From an uncultured Porphyromonadaceae bacterium (GTDB lineage Bacteria > Bacteroidota > Bacteroidia > Bacteroidales > Muribaculaceae), in assembly GCA_900554265.1 (NCBI GenBank), contig USGZ01000057.1, positions 1 to 8,304 on the forward strand: 8,304 bases of DNA, read 5' to 3'. The position numbers were made by a program, and so were the translations under genes. The notes beneath the pieces are model-generated. The model had not been told where the DNA came from, made no database searches, and saw nothing but the letters and a program-made list of their open reading frames with translations. Of the stretch, positions 1 through 6,386 are shown piece after piece (within the stretch, counting starts at the first letter, position 1; the number at the start of each line of letters is the position of its first letter).

Positions 1-30
1 CGCGCTCTTTTCAGCGAAGCCTTGCCACGG

Positions 31-48
31 CCGAAGCTAAAGCTTCGG
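31..48. repeat. Perfect 8-bp inverted repeat (palindromic hairpin)
   Basis: CCGAAGCT (31-38) and AGCTTCGG (41-48) are exact reverse complements separated by AA. They would form a short stable hairpin on either strand. No T tract follows directly on either strand, so it is not a standard intrinsic terminator. It lies about 175 bases past the DUF2851 stop and could be an mRNA-stabilising stem, part of a dispersed intergenic repeat, or chance. The structure is directly visible; any role is unknown. Confidence 0.6.
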
Positions 49-78
49 GGCTTGAGCAAAAACAGAGGCGCGAGTTTT

Positions 79-180
79 CTTTTTTGAACTTGCGGATAAG
101 CAAGGCCGCTGGCTTTTTTCGGAGCTTAGGGATAAGCAGACCGAAGGCGCCCAGGGGCTGCTTGGGCTTTGCGGCAAGCG
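79..180. repeat. Degenerate direct repeats (two clear copies, one weak)
   Basis: Copy one (79-102) and copy two (113-138) both start CTTTTTT and end GGATAAGCA. After a 2-base gap they differ at 3 of the remaining 17 positions. A weaker third copy around 163-180 keeps CTT, TTGCGG and AAGC. On the minus strand, two units in the same frame give the echo CLSxSSxKxxxR about 12-13 codons apart. The spacing is not constant, there are no identical repeats with unique spacers, and the units are too diverged for a CRISPR array. They look like a decayed tandem repeat in intergenic DNA. Confidence 0.45.
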
Positions 181-223
181 GGCTTGAGAGTGGGGCCGCT
201 GAGGATTCTGCGCATTGAACAAA

Positions 224-1501
224 TTATGGTTTGGCGCGGAGGGTCAGGAGACGGTGGCCGAGGCGGCAGTAGAGGCATTTGCGCTGCTGGCAGTACTGGC
301 GGCGGGCTTCGATGAGTGCCTGGCTGGTGAAGGCATCGGGAACCTCGATGCCGGCATCGGAGAAGAGGCGTACTATCTTGTTGTTTTCGGCGGGTATACG
401 CTGGAGGAGTTCGATTGCCGTAGCGGTCATGTCTCCGCGGCCATATGTGCTTCCGTAGGCGAAAAGTGCGGGAGCGACTACGTTTATAACAAGACCGTCC
501 AGGGAAGCCGGGGAGAAGGCGCGCGACGAGGGAGCGGCGTCCGCGCCGAACTGATAGCGCGTGGCCCAGTAGCCTTCCAGGATAACATCGAACAGTTCGC
601 GTGCCTGCTCGAGGGTGTGGACATCGAATATTTTATAACCAGGAGTGAAGCCTTGGTGAACGATGGCCGCCAGAGTGGCTAAACGGCGATGTGGGAAGTT
701 CGCGGGCCTCATGCGGGCCATCTTCCATCCGAGCCACGAAGGCTGCTTCAGAGCGAATTTAGCGGCAAGGAACCGGTATTCCGCGAGCATGCGCTGCGGG
801 TAGAGCTCCTGCGGCGCGTCGTCAAGGAATCCGGCCATGCCGAAGATGAGGCTTTCGACCGAGAGCAGCGAGTCGGCATGTTTTCGGAGGGTACGCAGCG
901 GCAGGCTCAGCGCAAGGCGTTCGAAGGGCTCGGCATTGGTGCCGAAACCGAGGGCGCGGGCGAGAGTGACCCACACGGCGTAGCTCCAGTCGCCCCCTTC
1001 GGAACCTGCGAGGTCATGGATACGCTGCGCCTTGTTCTGCAGCCGTTCGAAAGCCAGCGACTGAATCCAGTCGGACAGGTAAATTTTGTGGACGGAGGGG
1101 ATTTCCGCCGCGCATGCGAGGTTCTCGAGCGGGCGGTTGACCAGGTCGGCGTGGCGTTTGTGGAAATCCGGCGCGCAGGGCAGCACGACGGTTGGAATCG
1201 GCTGTCCGTCCGGGCGGCATATCTGGGTATCGGCTTCGCCTACGACGTGCAGAATCACCGAATCGTAGGCATGGTCGGAATCGTGGCCATGGCGGTGCCA
1301 GTCGCTGGCGCGGACATGGATTTCCACATTGCCGACCCAGGTACGGTCGGCAATGCGGATTTTGGCGTTGAAGAAATCAGGTCCGGCGTTGGTATTGAGC
1401 AGCCCGGTGTCCAGCACGTCGACCGGTTCTCCGGCCGTGGTGCGCATATCGCACGCCAGCCAGAGCCTGTGTTGCCAGACGTATTGCATCAGGCGCTCCA
1501 T
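224..1501 (-). CDS. DUF2851 family protein, complete (425 aa)
   Basis: I recognise this as a DUF2851 protein, a Bacteroidota family of unknown function. The 425-residue length seems normal and no signal peptide or membrane segment is visible, so it is probably cytoplasmic. The conserved N-terminal block has NTNAGPDFFNAKI (residues 36-48), WVGNVEIH (55-62), then SDWHRHGHDSDHAYD (66-80) and ILHVV (83-87). The middle (about 130-390) looks helical. The C-terminus has a Cys/His cluster, C404, C409, C412 and H416, likely to bind metal. The start at 1501 is chosen because MERLMQYVWQ matches how family members begin. The frame stays open back to 1999, but that extension is an arginine-rich shadow of riboflavin synthase. 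The gene starts 17 bases after the riboflavin synthase stop, with no Shine-Dalgarno sequence, and is probably co-transcribed. The nuclease-like reading of the N-terminal motif is inference. Confidence 0.88.
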   Translation of the reverse strand: MERLMQYVWQHRLWLACDMRTTAGEPVDVLDTGLLNTNAGPDFFNAKIRIADRTWVGNVEIHVRASDWHRHGHDSDHAYDSVILHVVGEADTQICRPDGQPIPTVVLPCAPDFHKRHADLVNRPLENLACAAEIPSVHKIYLSDWIQSLAFERLQNKAQRIHDLAGSEGGDWSYAVWVTLARALGFGTNAEPFERLALSLPLRTLRKHADSLLSVESLIFGMAGFLDDAPQELYPQRMLAEYRFLAAKFALKQPSWLGWKMARMRPANFPHRRLATLAAIVHQGFTPGYKIFDVHTLEQARELFDVILEGYWATRYQFGADAAPSSRAFSPASLDGLVINVVAPALFAYGSTYGRGDMTATAIELLQRIPAENNKIVRLFSDAGIEVPDAFTSQALIEARRQYCQQRKCLYCRLGHRLLTLRAKP

Positions 1502-1518
1502 GGCCGCCGGGAGGGGGA

Positions 1519-2133
1519 TTACAGGAGGTCGCGGAGTTCGGTCATGCGGGCGAGGTACTTGCCGATGATGTCGAACTCGAGGTTGACGCGGGTGCCTACG
1601 CGGATGTCGCCGAAGTTGGTGTGCTCCTTGGTGTAGGGGATGATGGCCACGCGGAAGCTGTCGACGCCGCTGTCGCATACGGTGAGGCTCACGCCGTTGA
1701 CGGCCACGGAGCCTTTCTCGACCGTCATATAGCCCTTGAGGGCCATTTCCGGGTCGACGTGGTACTTGAACGTGTAGTAAGTGCTGCCGTCGGCGTCCTC
1801 GAGGGCTACGCACTCGGCGGTGGTGTCGACGTGCCCCTGCACGATATGGCCGTCGAGGCGTCCGTTTATCATCATGCAGCGCTCGAGATTGACGCGGTCG
1901 CCGGGTAGGAGCTGGCCGAGATTGCTGCGGTCCAGGGTCTCGCGGATTGCCGTCACGCGGTATGTGCCGTCGGGGTTGATGGCGACGACGGTAAGGCATA
2001 CGCCGTTATGGGCCACGGACTGATCGATGCGCAGTTCGTCGGCGAAAGTCGGACGGATGGTGAGGTCGACGTTGCCGCCATTATGTTCGATTGCTACGAC
2101 AGGTGCGGCTTCTTCTACTATTCCGGAAAACAT
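1519..2133 (-). CDS. ribE: Riboflavin synthase, alpha chain (204 aa)
   Basis: This enzyme catalyses the last step of riboflavin synthesis, dismutation of two 6,7-dimethyl-8-ribityllumazine molecules to riboflavin and a pyrimidinedione, in the cytoplasm. It is normally a homotrimer. The protein has the family's two tandem lumazine-binding repeats: repeat one (about 1-97) opens with MFSGIVEE and has AHNGVCLTV (41-49); repeat two (about 98-195) opens with GHIVQGHVD (95-103) and has KGSVAVNGVSLTV (140-152) and YTKEHTNFG (167-175). The C-terminal tail (about 190-204) fits the helix used for trimer contacts. Length is typical and nothing is missing. MFSGI is the expected N-terminus. The gene starts 16 bases after the GH31 stop, which leaves no room for an FMN riboswitch, and it is isolated from other rib genes here. 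The symbol ribC is used in some species. Confidence 0.96.
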   Translation of the reverse strand: MFSGIVEEAAPVVAIEHNGGNVDLTIRPTFADELRIDQSVAHNGVCLTVVAINPDGTYRVTAIRETLDRSNLGQLLPGDRVNLERCMMINGRLDGHIVQGHVDTTAECVALEDADGSTYYTFKYHVDPEMALKGYMTVEKGSVAVNGVSLTVCDSGVDSFRVAIIPYTKEHTNFGDIRVGTRVNLEFDIIGKYLARMTELRDLL

Positions 2134-2149
2134 ATGTGCTGGGTATCAA

Positions 2150-4465
2150 TTATTTGTTATATTCGATTTTAACTATTGCCTCAGCGCCGCATACGTAATT
2201 GACGGTAAACTCGACCGTGCGTGCCGCACCGTCGAAGGTGCAGGTGAGAGGCGTCCCGTTGAGAGAGACTGCAGCCGGAGCCGTCAGGCAGTTGACCTTG
2301 AAATTGAGGCGTACGCTCAGCGGCGCGCCGGGGAAACTGCCCGTGGAGGCAATTGCGATTTCGGCGCCTCCGGCATCGGTACGGGTGGCGAATTTCAGCA
2401 GGCGGTACTGGCCGTCGGCGATGCTCGCGGGCGAGAGGTGATTGTCGTCGAAAAGCACTGCCGTGGCGTCCGGGCCCGGGTAGTAATTTATGGTGAACTC
2501 GTCGGAGCGATATTCTCCGGTGTTCTCCATGAGATAGTCGGCGCTCGGAATCAGACTGCCCGCGCGGAAGAAGTAGGGAAGCACGTCCAGGGGAGCGGCG
2601 ATGCGTGCCGTTGTGCCGCCGCGGTATATTTCGCGGGTGTCGTTGGCGTTGATCCAGTCCGAACCGACGGGGAAATAGACTTCGCGCGAGTCGGCGCCCT
2701 CGGTTATGACGGGAGCTACGAGGACGTCCCTGCCCCAGAGATATTCAGTTGCGAAATACTCGTCCAGGGCGCCGTCGGAACCATCGAAGAAATCTATGGG
2801 GCGCGCCAGAGGCCAGCCCTGGGTGGCGTTCTCGAAGGCCAGGGTGTAGTTGTAGGGTAGCCAGCGATAGCGCTCGCGGATGAGCTTCAGGAGGGTGTCG
2901 TGGTACTGCGGATAGTTGAAAACTTCGGCGAACTGCTGCGAGTGCGTGCGGAACACGGGCGTGAAGAGACCCGCTTCGAGCCAGCGCAGGTAGAGTTCGG
3001 GGAGGTAGGGATTGTTCTGGTCGACGGCGAAACCGCCCAGGTCGCTGCTCATGTAGCCCAGGCCGCTGAGGCCGGAGTGCAGCATGATGCGGATCTGCGG
3101 CTCCAGACCGCCCCAGGAGCGCGATACGTCCGTAGTCCAGGGGAATACGCTCTGGCGCTGCAGGCCGGTTGTGCCGCCGCGCATGAGAGTCATAAGGCGC
3201 GTGTCGGGATACTGCTCTGCGAAGAGGTCGCTGATTATGGAGGCCCAGTCGTTGCCGTATCGGTTGTGGTACTGGCGGGCTGTGAGGCCGTTGGCGTGGT
3301 AGCCCGTCTCGGGATGTACTTCGGGTTCGCCCAGGTCGCCCCACCAGCCGCTCATGCCCATGTCCGTGAGCTTGCGGTAGCGATCGGTCATCCACTGGCG
3401 CGTGACGGGATTGGCGACGTCAAGCATACCGCCCTCGCCGACCCATATCGTAATGGGATGCGTGTCGCCCTCGGCGGTGCGCACGAGCATCGAGTCGGCC
3501 TTCATGAAGTTGAAGTTATCTACGGCGCGGCCGTTGGTGAGGATGTAAGGCTCTGTCACGGCGATAAGATGCACGCCGCGGTCCTTGAGCCGGCTCATCA
3601 TGCCGGCGGGGTCTGGCCAGTTTTCGAGGTCCCAGTCCAGATATCCCATATCCTGCTCCTTGCCGAACCAGTACAGGTCCAGTACTGTGGCATCCAGGGG
3701 ATAGCCCAGGCCTTTTATCGAGTCGACTGTGGCGATGGTCTCCTCAGGGGTCTTGTAGCCGTATTTGGAGTTGATATAGCCCAGAGCCCATACCGGCGGC
3801 AGGGGCTGGCGCCCCGTAAGTGCGGTGAGATTCCGCGTCAGCTGGGCCAGCGAGGGACCGGAGACGTAGTAGTAAGTCACCGGTACGGGTGCCTCGGTAG
3901 TGTAGGTCACCGTATTTCCGAGTATTGTGGTCGAGGCTGCGAAATCGTCGAAAAGCAGCGCGTAGCCGTCGGAACTGAGTACCAGGGGCATGGTGATGTT
4001 CATCTGGCGCGTGCGCGGGTCGCTGCCGGTGTAGCCGTAGTTCTGGCGGTTGTAGTTCACCAGCGTGTCGCCGCGGAGATTGACCTTGTGGCCGCGTTCG
4101 CCGCCGCCGTAGAAGGAGCCGTCGCCGGACACGCTCAGGCGGATGGTGTATTTGCCGTCGGCCGCGGGACGCTCGCCGGAGTCGGTAAGGGTCACGCCGG
4201 CAGCGCTGTCGGCGATTGTCAGCACGCCTTCGGGGCTGACGGTCAGGGTTATGGCGCTACCGGTATTTTCGGAGCTGACGGGGAGTACGGTCTGAGCGGC
4301 CGGCTCGGCGTCGCCCACGGGGGTATTCACGACCTTGACGATGCCGGGAGCCACGAGCGTGGCGCTCACGGAGCGGCCTTCGGCGGTCGTGCCGGTTGCG
4401 GAACTTTCGGCGCCCATGGCCGGGAGTGCCAGCGCCAGGAGTGTGGCCGCAAGTATGTGTTTCAT
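2150..4465 (-). CDS. Exported glycoside hydrolase family 31 enzyme (771 aa)
   Basis: This is a complete GH31 enzyme acting on alpha-linked glycans by a retaining mechanism. Residues 1-19 form a signal peptide (positive start, hydrophobic core, small residues near 16-19) without a lipobox Cys, so a periplasmic or exported soluble protein is likely. An N-terminal beta domain (about 25-210) precedes the TIM barrel (about 220-550). The likely nucleophile is D377 in GWWGDLGEPEVHP; the likely acid/base is D446 in PWTTDVSRSWGG. FRTHSQQF (505-512) is another active-site segment. Beta domains follow, ending in a DUF5110-like region (about 650-690). The DLGEPE and TTDVSRSWGG signatures resemble, from memory, the GH31 group with Cellvibrio Agd31B, an oligosaccharide 4-alpha-glucosyltransferase, so transglucosylation is as plausible as alpha-glucosidase activity. 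No SusC/SusD genes lie nearby. It begins 37 bases after the preceding stop, behind an AT-rich spacer. Family confidence is high; substrate is unknown. Confidence 0.93.
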   Translation of the reverse strand: MKHILAATLLALALPAMGAESSATGTTAEGRSVSATLVAPGIVKVVNTPVGDAEPAAQTVLPVSSENTGSAITLTVSPEGVLTIADSAAGVTLTDSGERPAADGKYTIRLSVSGDGSFYGGGERGHKVNLRGDTLVNYNRQNYGYTGSDPRTRQMNITMPLVLSSDGYALLFDDFAASTTILGNTVTYTTEAPVPVTYYYVSGPSLAQLTRNLTALTGRQPLPPVWALGYINSKYGYKTPEETIATVDSIKGLGYPLDATVLDLYWFGKEQDMGYLDWDLENWPDPAGMMSRLKDRGVHLIAVTEPYILTNGRAVDNFNFMKADSMLVRTAEGDTHPITIWVGEGGMLDVANPVTRQWMTDRYRKLTDMGMSGWWGDLGEPEVHPETGYHANGLTARQYHNRYGNDWASIISDLFAEQYPDTRLMTLMRGGTTGLQRQSVFPWTTDVSRSWGGLEPQIRIMLHSGLSGLGYMSSDLGGFAVDQNNPYLPELYLRWLEAGLFTPVFRTHSQQFAEVFNYPQYHDTLLKLIRERYRWLPYNYTLAFENATQGWPLARPIDFFDGSDGALDEYFATEYLWGRDVLVAPVITEGADSREVYFPVGSDWINANDTREIYRGGTTARIAAPLDVLPYFFRAGSLIPSADYLMENTGEYRSDEFTINYYPGPDATAVLFDDNHLSPASIADGQYRLLKFATRTDAGGAEIAIASTGSFPGAPLSVRLNFKVNCLTAPAAVSLNGTPLTCTFDGAARTVEFTVNYVCGAEAIVKIEYNK

Positions 4466-4502
4466 GTGTAGAGTATGATATATGGTTATGTATCGGGGTT
4501 AA

Positions 4503-6326
4503 TCAGGGATCAATCCAGCAGCGGTAGCCGAAGACGGAAAACTCGTTGTCGCCAGGCCGGAGGTAAGTCGGATTGTGGGCGCCTGTACGCGGGTCGCGTT
4601 TGGAGCGGGAACCTTCGACGCTGCGCATCAGGTCGGCGAAGCGCGACGATTCCCTGAGCCGGGGCGCCCAGACGGTCCGGAGCTCGTCGAAGTTGTATGT
4701 GTTGATGGCGTCGAAGAGGCCTGCGAGTCCGGGGATGGCCTCCATGCGCTCACGGTTCCATTTCTTGTTGGCGTCCAGGTAAGCCACGGCGGCGCTGTAG
4801 TCCGCCGGGGTCTGCGCCGGCTGAGTCTGTGCCGCGGGAGCGGGATTTTCGGGTGTATCGGCTGCTGGGGCTTGTTCCGCGGCGGGTTCGGCTGGAGTTT
4901 CCTGCGGGACGACAGTGGCCTGGGAGGGCGGAATCACGGCCGTTGCCGTGACCGTAGGCACGGGCACTTCCTCAGGTTCCTCCTCGCTGACGGTCACTTG
5001 TATTTCCTCGGAGGTTTCGCCGCTTCCCGAGCAGAGCCATCCCGCAATGAAACCGGTCAGAAGGCACCCGGCACCGACGGCCAGGGTTTTCCACAGCGGA
5101 AACTTGCCGCCCGTGCCGTTATAAATCAGATTGTTGGTGTATGTGGAGCCTTCCTTGAGGCCGTCGCCGGCAACGGTATAGCCCTCGACGGGACAGTCAG
5201 CCAGGGCGCGCTTGCACTGGATGGTGAAATGCGCCGAATCGACAGGCTCAGGGGTGTTCAGCGGCAGGTCGAAGCGGTAGACCTTGCGCAGTTCCTTGAG
5301 CTGTATGAGAGCCTGCGTCGTCGAGGTAAGGTCCATATGTCCCGAATAGGTGAAGAAACCCTTGGCGCTGACGCTAACCTCCGCATGGCTCAGCTCATCC
5401 CAGGTAAAGGGCACGGGCTTGTCCAGAGGGCAGCCGTTCACAGTAATCTCGCAGTCCTCGATGGCCTCGCCGGAGCGCTGGGCAGTGATATAGAACGAGG
5501 ATCGGGACAGCATCTTCGAGGACTCGTCGGTTCCGGGAGCCACGACGGGGAAATTCTCGCGGTCCGGCACAATAGTCTGGCCGATGGATTTGAAGCCGCC
5601 GTGACGCCACTCGATTTTCAGGGGCTCGCCCAGGGGCACAAGGTAGGCCCGGTCGAAGGGCTTGCCGTAGATATAAGGCGCGAAGCCTTCGCCCGTGGGC
5701 TCCGGAGGCGCCAGGGTGACCAGGGCGGGTACGGAGGCGGGAGTTATGTCCTTGACTTCGGATTTGATGCGGACGTCGTCGTCGGCTTCGACCATAAGCA
5801 CACCGGCGTAGGCGGCGAAGGCAGGGAGATAGAATTCGTTGCGGACATAGTCCTCGAAGGAAGGGTTGCCGCCACCGAGGCGCACACAGGCGAAGTCGCG
5901 GCCCTCGGACTCGAGTATAGCCACGCTTTCCCCGGCCTGCGGGTAGTCTGTGGCGAACAGGTTGCGCAGGGCGGCGATGTCGGCGTTGTCCATGGTAGTC
6001 TGGCAGATTTTCTCGCGCAGGCTGTCGAGGACGTCGAGAATCTCGTCATCGCCGATTTCGATGTCGCCCGGGATGAACACCGAAGCGGCCAGGTGGTCGC
6101 CGTGGCGGCCGAGGAGTGTGCGCAGCAGGGTCACCAGCACGCCGCCCTCGCGGTAGGCCACAAGGTAGAACACGTTGATGCTGTCGGCGTCGTAGTCGAT
6201 GTCGTCCAGGGCGCTGCGGAAGTCGCCGACATGGCGGCGCACATCCTCCGCGGGATTGAAATTCACCAGGCTCTTGTAGCCCTCGCGCGACTTGGCCATA
6301 GCCATGTATAACTGAAGCTTCGCCAT
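4503..6326 (-). CDS. Uncharacterised single-pass membrane protein with P/E/A-rich linker (607 aa)
   Basis: I cannot assign a known family. The N-terminus has no signal peptide. Residues 1-280 look globular, with the notable stretch GRHGDHLAASVFIPG (73-87). Residues about 285-345 have alternating beta character (VNGCPLDKP, VSVSAKGFF, ALIQLKEL) like PEGA or carboxypeptidase-regulatory beta sandwiches. One transmembrane helix spans about 412-432, with K408 and K413 before it and an acidic stretch after it, favouring an inside N-terminus. Residues 433-508 are a Pro/Glu/Ala-rich linker. The last 100 residues form a small domain with KKWNRERMEAIPGLAGLFDA (521-540) and end FGYRCWIDP. I recall similar C-terminal segments in other Bacteroidales membrane proteins, but only weakly. 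The start at 6326 is the first ATG, 60 bases after the lepA stop. A nearly full-length antisense frame exists but its product is Gly/Arg/His-rich and not protein-like. Envelope sensing or scaffolding is a guess. Confidence 0.85.
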   Translation of the reverse strand: MAKLQLYMAMAKSREGYKSLVNFNPAEDVRRHVGDFRSALDDIDYDADSINVFYLVAYREGGVLVTLLRTLLGRHGDHLAASVFIPGDIEIGDDEILDVLDSLREKICQTTMDNADIAALRNLFATDYPQAGESVAILESEGRDFACVRLGGGNPSFEDYVRNEFYLPAFAAYAGVLMVEADDDVRIKSEVKDITPASVPALVTLAPPEPTGEGFAPYIYGKPFDRAYLVPLGEPLKIEWRHGGFKSIGQTIVPDRENFPVVAPGTDESSKMLSRSSFYITAQRSGEAIEDCEITVNGCPLDKPVPFTWDELSHAEVSVSAKGFFTYSGHMDLTSTTQALIQLKELRKVYRFDLPLNTPEPVDSAHFTIQCKRALADCPVEGYTVAGDGLKEGSTYTNNLIYNGTGGKFPLWKTLAVGAGCLLTGFIAGWLCSGSGETSEEIQVTVSEEEPEEVPVPTVTATAVIPPSQATVVPQETPAEPAAEQAPAADTPENPAPAAQTQPAQTPADYSAAVAYLDANKKWNRERMEAIPGLAGLFDAINTYNFDELRTVWAPRLRESSRFADLMRSVEGSRSKRDPRTGAHNPTYLRPGDNEFSVFGYRCWIDP

Positions 6327-6386
6327 ATCGGATAATTGTAATTACAGGTTTATTTCAGGGATTTGTTTAAGGTCGGACAGAGGAAA

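Larger units (their letters stand above)
1..223. other. Non-coding left edge with degenerate repeats
   Basis: This stretch lies downstream of the DUF2851 gene and contains no gene I can support. A 61-codon minus-strand frame (37-222) is low-complexity, rich in Ser, Pro and Lys, and translates repeats. The DNA holds a perfect palindrome (31-48), degenerate direct repeats (79-180), and paired short words: GGGCTTGAG at 48-56 and 180-188, GGCCGCTG at 104-111 and 194-201. I see no minus-strand hairpin followed by a T tract, so the end of the five-gene unit is not marked by an obvious intrinsic terminator. It may be intergenic repeat DNA or the edge of a larger repeat running out of the window. Confidence 0.6.

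Noticed and set aside
102..119. Plus-strand intrinsic terminator (GCC-GCT-GGC followed by six Ts)
   Set aside because: The stem has only about three strong pairs plus weak wobble and A-T pairs, and the T tract is part of the direct repeat unit.
79..180. Possible CRISPR array
   Set aside because: The units differ from each other, the spacing is irregular, there are at most three, and no cas genes are present.
37..222. 61-codon minus-strand frame after DUF2851
   Set aside because: Low-complexity Ser/Pro/Lys sequence that translates degenerate repeats; no homology is recognised and no promoter is seen.
1502..1999. N-terminal extension of the DUF2851 frame by 166 codons
   Set aside because: It lies wholly within riboflavin synthase in another frame, is extremely rich in Arg, Pro and His, and the family start MERLMQYVWQ fits at 1501.
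2134..2149. FMN riboswitch before riboflavin synthase
   Set aside because: Only 16 bases separate it from the GH31 stop, and no riboswitch-like structure is present.
2900..4471. 523-codon plus-strand open frame
   Set aside because: It is antisense to the GH31 gene, which has clear catalytic motifs and a signal peptide; the antisense product shows no recognisable features.
4575..6311. 578-codon plus-strand open frame
   Set aside because: It is antisense to the 607-residue gene; its product is Gly/Arg/His-rich without domain logic, as expected of a shadow frame in GC-rich DNA.
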